NCBI RefSeq assembly: GCF_021018745.1
Contig: NZ_CP063845.1
Coordinates: 3,410,001-3,474,000, forward strand
Source of the DNA: Gloeobacter morelensis MG652769
GTDB lineage: Bacteria; Cyanobacteriota; Cyanobacteriia; Gloeobacterales; Gloeobacteraceae
Direction of reading: 5' to 3'
Length of the DNA stretch: 64,000 bases
The translations under genes and the position numbers were made by a program. Shown here one piece after another: positions 53,687 through 60,767 of the stretch; positions within the stretch are counted from its first letter, which is position 1, and the number at the start of each line of letters is the position of its first letter. The notes below the pieces were generated by a model. It was not told the DNA's origin, did no database searches, and saw only the letters and a program-made list of their open reading frames with translations.

Positions 53687-54838
53687 TCAGCCGCCGCGCA
53701 CCGCCGCGGCCACCAGACCCACCACCGCCCCAATGAGCACCAACCATGCCGAATTCCACCCCCAGCGCACCAACAACACGGCGCTCAAAGCGGCGAGCAC
53801 GACGGTGGGGACATCGACGATCGCCGCCCCCGCAAGTTCGAAGGTGACCGCCGCCATCAGGGCCAGCGAGGCGACGTTCAGGCCATCCAGGAAAGCCCGG
53901 GCTGCAGAGGAACGTCCGATGCGCGGCGCCAGCCAGCCGGCGAGGGCCACGAAGATAAACGCGGGCAGAAAGATCCCCAATGTGGCCACAGCCGCGCCGG
54001 GCACCCCGCCCAGCAAGTAGCCCACGAAGGTGGCGGTGGTGAATACCGGTCCCGGCGTGAACTGGCCCACCGCCACCGCATCGAGCAGTTGCACCTTGCT
54101 CAGCCAGCCGGTCTTCTCCACCAGTTCCGTGCGCAAAAAAGCAAGCAGTACGTAGCCGCTGCCGAACAAGACGCTGCCAATTTTCAGAAAAATCAGAAAA
54201 AGCGGCCAAAGCCCGACGGCAACAGCCCCGGCGGCGGGGGCAGCGGCCAGGGGAACGAGCAGCGGCCAGGGGGTGAGCTGCAACAACTTTCCCGGTGCGC
54301 CCAACCTACGGGCCAGCGTCACCAGCGCACCCGCGAAAAACAGCAGCACCAGTTCGTCCACCCCGGCGAGGCTCAGCGCCGTCGCCGCCACCGCCAGAAC
54401 AATAAGAAGCGGCGTTTTGAGCACTGTCCGTCCCAGGCGCCAGAGCGCCTGGCCGACCACGGCGATAATCACCGGTTTGATGCCGTAAAAGGCCGCGTCC
54501 ACCTGGGGCAGCGCCCCGAACTGGACGTACACCCAGGCGAGCACACCAACAATCAAAGCCGCCGGCAGGATAAAGCAGACCCCCGCTACCACCAATCCCT
54601 TCCAACCAGCCTGTTTGAGGCCGATATGGATGGCCATCTCCGTCGAATTGGGACCGGGCAGCAGGTTTGTAATCCCCAGCAAGTCCACAAATGCTTCGCG
54701 CGAAAGCCAGCGCCGTCGCCGGACAACTTCGTCCTCCATCATGGCGATATGGGCGGCGGGTCCTCCGAAGGCGGTCACCCCCAGCCGCAAAAACAGCAGA
54801 GCCAGTTCGCTTAGGGAGGTCTTCTGCACGTTGCTCAC
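53687..54838 (-). CDS. chrA: chromate transporter ChrA
   Basis: 383 residues with duplicated CHR domains. N-terminal half has FLRLGVTAFGGPAAHIAMME and LLGITNLLPGPNSTEMAIHI; C-terminal half has FLKIGSVLFGSGYVLLAFLR and AVGQFTPGPVFTTATFVGYL. The LPGP/TPGP motifs are the family signature. The gene may export chromate or take up sulfate-like anions. The start is a GTG at 54838; another GTG nine bases on is equally good. Confidence 0.88.
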   Translation of the reverse strand: MSNVQKTSLSELALLFLRLGVTAFGGPAAHIAMMEDEVVRRRRWLSREAFVDLLGITNLLPGPNSTEMAIHIGLKQAGWKGLVVAGVCFILPAALIVGVLAWVYVQFGALPQVDAAFYGIKPVIIAVVGQALWRLGRTVLKTPLLIVLAVAATALSLAGVDELVLLFFAGALVTLARRLGAPGKLLQLTPWPLLVPLAAAPAAGAVAVGLWPLFLIFLKIGSVLFGSGYVLLAFLRTELVEKTGWLSKVQLLDAVAVGQFTPGPVFTTATFVGYLLGGVPGAAVATLGIFLPAFIFVALAGWLAPRIGRSSAARAFLDGLNVASLALMAAVTFELAGAAIVDVPTVVLAALSAVLLVRWGWNSAWLVLIGAVVGLVAAAVRGG

Positions 54839-54907
54839 AGCAAGTTTGGAAGCGTACACCTGCCAGGTTGCCCGCTTACCCCGGTTTGCGACAAGCCCGT
54901 GCGATAC

Positions 54908-54937
54908 AAAAAAGCGGCCCGACTGCCGTCGGGTCGC
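54908..54937 (-). terminator. rho-independent terminator for the phosphatase operon
   Basis: On the minus strand GCGACCCGAC and GTCGGGCCGC form a ten-base stem with one G-T pair, followed by six T. It ends the transcript of the genes at 54969-57673. Confidence 0.75.
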
Positions 54938-54968
54938 TGGTCTTGGGATTATCCGCATCCCGCAGAAA

Positions 54969-55307
54969 TTAGTACTCTTCGTCGTGATCCGGGTGACCAA
55001 TCTTGCTGAGATCCAGATTGGCGACGGTGGTACCTTTGCCGACCACCAGGCGGCCGGTGATCAGCGGCCTGCCCGGAATTTGCAGCCGCACCAGATACGC
55101 GCCCGGTTTGACATCGCGCAACCAGTACTGGCCGTACTGATCGGTGCGGGTCTGCTTAGGCGGATTGCTCAGCAGCGTCACCTTGGCGTCGGTAAAGACC
55201 GTGTTCTCCATCGTTTGGAATACCCGGCCGTAGACGACGCTCTCCGCCTGGGCCGGGGCGGCCAGAGCAAGCCCCAGCCCAAAAGCAATCAACCAGTGGC
55301 GTGACAT
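54969..55307 (-). CDS. exported carboxypeptidase-regulatory-like domain protein
   Basis: 112 residues. Signal peptide MSRHWLIAFGLGLALAAPAQ-A and a single Ig-like domain with VFTDAKVTLLSNPPKQTRTD and YWLRDVKPGAYLVRLQIP, the CarboxypepD_reg pattern. It starts 11 bases after the stop of the alkaline phosphatase gene, so they share a transcript. It may bind the phosphatase or cell surface. Confidence 0.75.
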   Translation of the reverse strand: MSRHWLIAFGLGLALAAPAQAESVVYGRVFQTMENTVFTDAKVTLLSNPPKQTRTDQYGQYWLRDVKPGAYLVRLQIPGRPLITGRLVVGKGTTVANLDLSKIGHPDHDEEY

Positions 55308-55318
55308 CGCTTTTACTC

Positions 55319-57673
55319 CTATTTGCCGCGGAACAGTTGTTCCGCCGAGACGGTCGGGAACCCGGCGGGCAGCTTCAGCGCCGCCTGACGGCTGGTGGCT
55401 CCTTCCAGAGAAAGGGCACGGGCCAGACGCACGAACACGTCGGAGTTCTCGTAGGTGCCGCCGAACAAAAAGGCGAAGGGGCCACTGGCGCTCAGGGGCA
55501 CGTCCTCGCCGGAGTGCGGAGCGACACCGACGTTGCCGGAGTCCTTGCTGATGGGCGAGACGTCGGCCGTCGACATGTTGCCGGTCAGCAGCAAACCGTT
55601 CGGGTCGCGCGCCGGGTTCGGTACCGCGGCAGTAATTCCGCTCGGGTTGAGCGGAATGAAGTTGGTCAGATAGTCCTGGCTGTAGGTCGGCTTGCCGCCG
55701 TTGTCGAGCACCAGTTTGACCGTCGGATCCGGATCGTCCGGGAAACCGTCTTTGTTGGCATCGACGTAGGTGGGGAAAGTGCCGTCATTAAAGGTGCCAA
55801 TCGCATCTTGCAGCGCGCAGGGCTTGGTGTCGGCCCCCGCTCCGTCGATGGTGAGCGCGAGCGAGCCGCTGGTGCCGTCGGCGCTAATCGAGTTCGTAAA
55901 GCAGCCGCCGGGGGTGATGGGATCGATACCCGACGGGTCGCCCAGGTAGCCCGGCAGGTTGTCGAGGGCGCTCGGTACGGTAATACCGACGATGGTCTCA
56001 GGCTGAGCGTGATCGGCGGTGATGAGGGCAAGGGTTTTGCCGTCCGTTGCCTGGCCGTTGAGCACATAGCCCAGGGCGTTATCAAGTTCCAGCGCCTCGT
56101 AGACCACCCGCTCGTATTCCAACGGGTGCGCCAGTTTGTCGGCCTGCGACTGCTCGACCATCAGCACCCAGCCGTTCGGGTTTTTGGCGTTGAGCACCTC
56201 GATGGCCTTTGCCACCATCTCGGTCTTGGAAGGAATATTGACAAAGCAAGCCTGGACCGTCCCGCCACAACCGGTGCCCACCGGCGGCGGCACGCTCTGC
56301 CCCAGTTCGGGGTCGCTCGCGGTTTTGCCGCCGATGGTCGCCTGGCCGCGGGCGACCAACCGATCGAGGGTGCCGGGGATGTTGTCGGCTCCCAGGGCGT
56401 TGCCCGGCCGGAAATCGCCTGCGAAGATGCCCAGGATCGGTTTGTTGTTGGGGGCGGCTGCCAGTTCGGTCTTGTCCTTGACCACCGAGTAACCCTGGCC
56501 GGCTGCAACGGTAAAGAGGTTGATCCCGTCGGGGCGGCCCTGGCTGGAACTGGCCTGGTAGAAATTGAGCAATGTCGAATCGCCTACCGGTAGCCAATCG
56601 CGCGCCCCGCCGCCCATGATCACATCGAGCGGCTGGGTGAGCGTCCTGAGGGAGCGGTAACCGGTGAGCGGTTGGGCAGCGGTGCCGGTCGGACCGTTGT
56701 CGATGTAGTAGTCGATAAACTGCTGGGCGATGGCGGTACGGGCTGAGCGCGCCCGGGAGTGGGCCACCTCAGAAGCCGGGGTGGCGTCGGTGACAAAGGC
56801 GTCGCTCACCACGCCGGTCGCCCAGCCGTACTTGCGCTTCATGTACGCCCACAGCGGTTCGATGCGCGGGTTGTCCAGGGCATTTTCCGGGGTGTTGTCC
56901 ACAGAAACGTTCAAGGCGTTATTGGGCTGCTTCATGCCGGTGATGTAGCTGGCCATGCCCGGCGCCGAGTCGGTGATGATGCTGTCGAAGGAAGCCGTGT
57001 ACACCAGGCCGTAGGTATCCATGGTGTCCATATTGAGCTGTCCTTTGGCGCGGCCTTCGAAGACGCCCTTGCCTGCAATCCGGGCGGCGGAGCGGATCGG
57101 TAGTCCCATCGCGTCACCCAAAAAGAAGACGACGTGGTTGATGTTTTGCTTGAGGGCGAAGGGGGCTACGGTGTAAGTGTTCTGAATGGTATAGTCAGCG
57201 CCGTCCACGCTCACGACGGCGCGCACCCGGTAGCGGCCGGCCTGGGGGAAAGAAAAGTTGCGTGTCGAGGTACCGTACAGCCCGGGCACCGTCGGCGAAC
57301 CGCTCTCAAGACCCAGACCCTGCTTTTTGATCGTGTCGTTGAATTCCTGAGCAATCTCGGTGCCGTTGACGGTCAGGCTCTTGAGCAAGGGCGCCCGGCC
57401 GCTGGTGCCCGGCACCTGGGTCTCGACGCGCAAGTCAAACAGCTGATCGGCAATCAGCGTTGTATTGGTGGGCGGCAGGATCCGCAGGCCCACCCCTGGG
57501 CTGGCGTTGGTCGGGTTGTCGGAAAAAGGCGGGTTGCCCAGCACCGGCGGCACGTTGCTCTGCTGGGTGTCGTCGTCGCCCCCGGCCCAGGCGGGACCGG
57601 CAGCCAAAGAGGATGCCAGACCGACTGTCGCAGACAGCGAAACGAGGACATGTATCCATTTCAAACGCTTCAT
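55319..57673 (-). CDS. exported alkaline phosphatase (PhoA superfamily)
   Basis: 784 residues. Signal peptide (LVSLSATVGLASSLAAGPAW), an N-terminal ~150-residue beta domain, then the phosphatase. Metal/catalytic motifs: FFLGDAMGLPIRSAA, TDSAPGMASYITGMKQ with the nucleophile Ser, LMVEQSQADKLAHPLEYERV, LITADHAQPETIV and APHSGEDVPL. Inserts between motifs make it larger than PhoA. A possible PHO box lies upstream. It should work outside the cytoplasm under phosphate limitation. Confidence 0.88.
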   Translation of the reverse strand: MKRLKWIHVLVSLSATVGLASSLAAGPAWAGGDDDTQQSNVPPVLGNPPFSDNPTNASPGVGLRILPPTNTTLIADQLFDLRVETQVPGTSGRAPLLKSLTVNGTEIAQEFNDTIKKQGLGLESGSPTVPGLYGTSTRNFSFPQAGRYRVRAVVSVDGADYTIQNTYTVAPFALKQNINHVVFFLGDAMGLPIRSAARIAGKGVFEGRAKGQLNMDTMDTYGLVYTASFDSIITDSAPGMASYITGMKQPNNALNVSVDNTPENALDNPRIEPLWAYMKRKYGWATGVVSDAFVTDATPASEVAHSRARSARTAIAQQFIDYYIDNGPTGTAAQPLTGYRSLRTLTQPLDVIMGGGARDWLPVGDSTLLNFYQASSSQGRPDGINLFTVAAGQGYSVVKDKTELAAAPNNKPILGIFAGDFRPGNALGADNIPGTLDRLVARGQATIGGKTASDPELGQSVPPPVGTGCGGTVQACFVNIPSKTEMVAKAIEVLNAKNPNGWVLMVEQSQADKLAHPLEYERVVYEALELDNALGYVLNGQATDGKTLALITADHAQPETIVGITVPSALDNLPGYLGDPSGIDPITPGGCFTNSISADGTSGSLALTIDGAGADTKPCALQDAIGTFNDGTFPTYVDANKDGFPDDPDPTVKLVLDNGGKPTYSQDYLTNFIPLNPSGITAAVPNPARDPNGLLLTGNMSTADVSPISKDSGNVGVAPHSGEDVPLSASGPFAFLFGGTYENSDVFVRLARALSLEGATSRQAALKLPAGFPTVSAEQLFRGK

Positions 57674-57857
57674 CGCGCAAAACTCCTGAGAATAATAAAT
57701 CTAGACAGGCATAGTAATTGATCGCTCCCTGCGTACATTGAAGCGAAAACTAACAGATACTAATCGCTCGCAGCCCTTAGAGAATGCAGAATCAAAACTA
57801 TGCAATTGCAGCCGAACTGGAGTTGCTCTCATTCGAATCTAATCGTAATTGCGGTAG

Positions 57858-57884
57858 ATTAATGAATGATTAAGATTTTTAAGC
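57858..57884 (-). promoter_or_regulatory. possible PHO box
   Basis: On the minus strand CTTAAAAA, CTTAATCA and ATTAATC occur at spacings of 9 and 11 bases, about 185 bases upstream of the alkaline phosphatase ATG. This is a degenerate form of the CTTAACCT repeats bound by PhoB/SphR. Spacing and match are imperfect. Confidence 0.35.
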
Positions 57885-57986
57885 TTCTTGGTTTGGCGCT
57901 CAACCTAGAATGAGAACCGGTCTCGATACTGCACTTTGAGCAGTCAGTCCGATAATAGAAGTGAGTTTGTGTGTGGGAGTTCGTGG

Positions 57987-58769
57987 GTGGCCAGGCTGGT
58001 AAAACGGCGGCGATTTATGATGCAGGTGTTGACAGCGGGCAGTGCACTGGCGTGGGGGGGGGCTGCTCGTCTGTCGTCGGCTTCAAGCCCCAGCACTATT
58101 CGCATTCCCGGCGAAGGGGTGATCATCGAAGCCTATCGGGCTTTACCGGTGGGGCGGCCCTGGGCCGCTGTGTTGCTGGTGCCCGAGGAGGCCGGATTGA
58201 ACGCCTTTATCGCCGGGGTGGCGGCAGACCTGGCAGCCCTGGGCTTTGCGGTACTGGTCCCGGATCTCTACTCGCGGTTCGGGGGAACGGTTGCCCTCGG
58301 CCCCAACCCGGCGGCGGCCCTCGAAAAACTCAACGACAGCCTGATTGCCCGGGATCTTGACTTGAGCTTTGCGTACCTAGAAAAGTTGCTCGGTCCGCAG
58401 GGCAAGATTGCCATTCTCGGTTTCGGCTGGGGGGGCAGCAAGGCCCTCACCTACGCCACCGAGAACCCCGACATCGCCGCAGTGGCCGTGTTCTATGCCC
58501 CGAATCCCGAACCGGTGGGCCGCGTGCTCAACCTGGAAATGCCGTTGCTAGGAAATTATGCGGCCCTCGACGAGGAAGTCACCTCCAAACTGCCGGAGTT
58601 GGAAGCCGCTCTCACCAAGGCGGGCAAGCCTTACGACTTCAAGATCTACCCGGGTGTGCGCGCCGGTTTTTTTGATGCGGCGCTTGCCGGACCCGCCGGG
58701 GCGGCAGCCTCCCGCGACGCCTGGGAGCGGACGGTGCAGTTTTTGAAGCACACCCTCGCCGCTCAATAG
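57987..58769 (+). CDS. Tat-type dienelactone hydrolase-fold pseudoenzyme
   Basis: 260 residues from a GTG with GGGAG seven bases upstream. The N terminus KRRRFMMQVLTAGSALAWGG is a twin-arginine signal. The DLH fold follows (AAVLLVPEEAGLNAFIAG, VLVPDLYSRFGG). The nucleophile motif is GFGWGG with Gly147 in place of Cys, and the His position (YPGVRAGF) is Ala226, so the catalytic pair is gone. It may be a carrier or binding protein rather than a hydrolase. It is divergent from the alkaline phosphatase gene. Confidence 0.8.
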   Translation: MARLVKRRRFMMQVLTAGSALAWGGAARLSSASSPSTIRIPGEGVIIEAYRALPVGRPWAAVLLVPEEAGLNAFIAGVAADLAALGFAVLVPDLYSRFGGTVALGPNPAAALEKLNDSLIARDLDLSFAYLEKLLGPQGKIAILGFGWGGSKALTYATENPDIAAVAVFYAPNPEPVGRVLNLEMPLLGNYAALDEEVTSKLPELEAALTKAGKPYDFKIYPGVRAGFFDAALAGPAGAAASRDAWERTVQFLKHTLAAQ

Positions 58770-58774
58770 CTATG

Positions 58775-58799
58775 AAAAAAGCCGGGGTGGCCCCGGCTG
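58775..58799 (-). terminator. terminator of the DUF1232 gene
   Basis: AGCCGGGG/CCCCGGCT stem with a short loop; on the minus strand it is followed by six T. It lies 26 bases after the stop at 58825. Confidence 0.85.
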
Positions 58800-58824
58800 T
58801 CGAATCGGTGCTCCAATGCGGACG

Positions 58825-59109
58825 CTATCGGGCCGCAGTATCCAGCGTCTTCTCGGCGTCGATCCAGTACTTCTGGTGCGCCCAGCCGGCCACCAGCATG
58901 TGAATGAGAAACACCACCGACACGTCGTCGAGCTGTCCCACCAGCGGAATGAAATCGGGCACGAAATCGACCGGCAACAGAAAATAGACCGCGCTCAACG
59001 CCAGAGGCGCAAATTTGAGCGGTGCCGGAATCTGAGCGCTGCGGTAAAACCGGCCGATGCGGCCGATCGCCTGCCACCAGTCGCGCGGGGTCGCCGGAAG
59101 GTACTTCAT
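58825..59109 (-). CDS. DUF1232 (YkvA-like) membrane protein
   Basis: 94 residues. The signature LSAVYFLLPVDFVPDFIPLV with GQLDDVSVVFLIHML is DUF1232. Two hydrophobic stretches suggest membrane attachment. Function unknown in all members. A terminator follows at 58799. Confidence 0.88.
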   Translation of the reverse strand: MKYLPATPRDWWQAIGRIGRFYRSAQIPAPLKFAPLALSAVYFLLPVDFVPDFIPLVGQLDDVSVVFLIHMLVAGWAHQKYWIDAEKTLDTAAR

Positions 59110-59624
59110 GGGGATGCTCCCTCTCGAAAAAGAACTAATTTTAGTTTAGCAAAAACAGCTCAATCGATTTGATGCGATCTTTAGCAATTACCGGTATCGT
59201 GGCGCGCATCCTCATGCCTACGTTCGGTATGCTAAATTCTGATCGCATTGACAAACCGCTTTTGCGTGTCGCAAAGCCTACGCCGAACGCATGAAAAGTG
59301 TAATTGCATTCTACAAAAATCTTCTTGACGCTATCAAAATTTTTGTGCAACCTTACTCTCTGTCACCCCGTCAAGAACAAGCGTTTGATATTGCAAACAA
59401 ATCTGCCCAACAAGTTGATGCACCGGAGTGGGCGATTGAGGCTATTCTTGAAACCACCAACTCAAACACGCCCGCCTGGTGATCCTGGCGTTAGAGGATG
59501 CAGTTCCGACTAAGACTTCTGAAGCGTTGCTGGGGAAGCGGTTGAGACGGAACTCCAACATTAGCAAGTGAATCAACGTTGGTGTATGTAATATTATCCT
59601 GCACCCTCATTGAGGAGATACGTT
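59110..59624. other. AT-richer intergenic stretch
   Basis: About 515 bases with lower GC than the rest of the window, containing one doubtful short ORF (59291-59482). CATGCCTACGTTCGG near 59214 is partly the inverse of CCGAACGCATG near 59283. It may mark the edge of acquired DNA that includes the COQ4-like gene. Confidence 0.45.
59291..59482 (+). CDS. doubtful short ORF
   Basis: 63 residues MKSVIAFYKNLLDAIKIFVQ to LETTNSNTPAW. The composition is plausible for a small helical protein, but no ribosome-binding site is seen and nothing is recognised. Confidence 0.3.
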   Translation: MKSVIAFYKNLLDAIKIFVQPYSLSPRQEQAFDIANKSAQQVDAPEWAIEAILETTNSNTPAW

Positions 59625-60305
59625 ATGGACACAGTTCAGGTTACAGATAAGGCAATGACAGGGCTGGAAGGGTTCATTACCCTGATGAATGATCCAAATG
59701 AAATCCGCGCTTTTTATGACCTGCATAAGAGCCTGGAAGACACCCAGCCTATGGTGTCATTTGAGCAGTACATGCTGTCGATTCCAGAGATTGCTCAGTT
59801 GGTTGAGGAGCATTACGAACCCGCTCCCTATACCTTAAAGCAGTTGAGTCAGCTTCCAGAAGGCTCCTTGGGGCAGGTTTATGCTACTCGTATGATCGCC
59901 GAAGGCTTAGATCCTGATGCGATTCAAAAAAATGCGGCTTCAGCATCTCTGGAAACGGGTGTAACAGAACTGGAACGGAAGTCCCGCTACCTGACCCGGC
60001 GGCGAACGATGACCCATGATATTCACCATACTGTGACCAACTTTGGCACCGATTTATCGGGGGAAGTAGGTCTGTCTGCAGTCTATCTGGCTCAGATCCA
60101 TCATCCTGTGAGCCTGCTTTATCTATGCGCCGTTTTGCTGCACACGATGGTCGATCCAGAGGAGTATGGCAGGGCTCTACACCAATTAAAGGAAGGACTG
60201 GATATGGGCTGGAAAGCCAAAAATCTTCTGGCTCAGAAGTGGGAACTGGGTTGGGCTCGTCCTCTAGATCAATGGCAGGAGGATCTGGGGATTACCCCTT
60301 ATTAA
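59625..60305 (+). CDS. COQ4-like protein
   Basis: 226 residues; GAGGAG eight bases before the ATG. The motif MTHDIHHTVTNFGTDLSGEV matches the HDxxH...E zinc motif of COQ4, and LLDPEEYGRALHQLKEG-like parts (VDPEEYGRALHQLKEGLDMG) match the C terminus. COQ4 scaffolds ubiquinone synthesis; cyanobacteria make plastoquinone, so its role here is unclear. Its GC is lower than that of neighbouring genes. Confidence 0.8.
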   Translation: MDTVQVTDKAMTGLEGFITLMNDPNEIRAFYDLHKSLEDTQPMVSFEQYMLSIPEIAQLVEEHYEPAPYTLKQLSQLPEGSLGQVYATRMIAEGLDPDAIQKNAASASLETGVTELERKSRYLTRRRTMTHDIHHTVTNFGTDLSGEVGLSAVYLAQIHHPVSLLYLCAVLLHTMVDPEEYGRALHQLKEGLDMGWKAKNLLAQKWELGWARPLDQWQEDLGITPY

Positions 60306-60767
60306 CGTCAGTTTGGGATAAGAAAAGACGTTGCACTCAGCCACCCAGCCTGATCGGGTAGATGGTGCCCATCGAGTCGGTTGCGCTTGCATTCGCGAGC
60401 AATCGTGCTGCAGTGGCGTCCCAGCAACCGGCCAATAGCTCTCAAAGATAAGCAATCTTGGTATCGCAGAACATAGATCCGATGACGCTCCGGTAGTTGC
60501 TGCTAAGTTGGTGGAGGTAATTAAACGTCGGGTCGGTTCAGCGTAGGAAGCTGCAGCTGTGATCTTCTGGCTTGGAACCTTTTTTTCCAGCTTTGGCTAC
60601 TTAGCATATCTTGCTGCCATCGATTCAATACTGAATGCAAGCTCCATAAAAAATATTCTTTGTAAAACGCTTCTTCGAGAGCCTCCTGCTGTTCCGATAG
60701 AAAAGAAAGAGAGCAAGTCAGTATGTAGTTTTAAATAATATTTACTGCGCTTTTGAGACGGCCTTGA
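60306..60767. other. intergenic region, mostly non-coding
   Basis: Roughly 460 bases between COQ4-like and KdpD-like genes. Apart from a 59-residue ORF at 60559 I see no gene. GC falls sharply in the last 200 bases. Confidence 0.45.
60559..60738 (+). CDS. possible 59-residue membrane peptide
   Basis: GTG start with AGGAAG eight bases upstream. Translation VIFWLGTFFSSFGYLAYLAA has one hydrophobic helix, then a basic, Lys/Glu-rich tail (IEKKESKSVCSFK). AT-rich. Could be real but unsupported by any family. Confidence 0.3.
   Translation: MIFWLGTFFSSFGYLAYLAAIDSILNASSIKNILCKTLLREPPAVPIEKKESKSVCSFK

Noticed and set aside
55301-56593. 430-residue plus-strand frame
   Set aside because: Antisense of the alkaline phosphatase; no start signal and no family.
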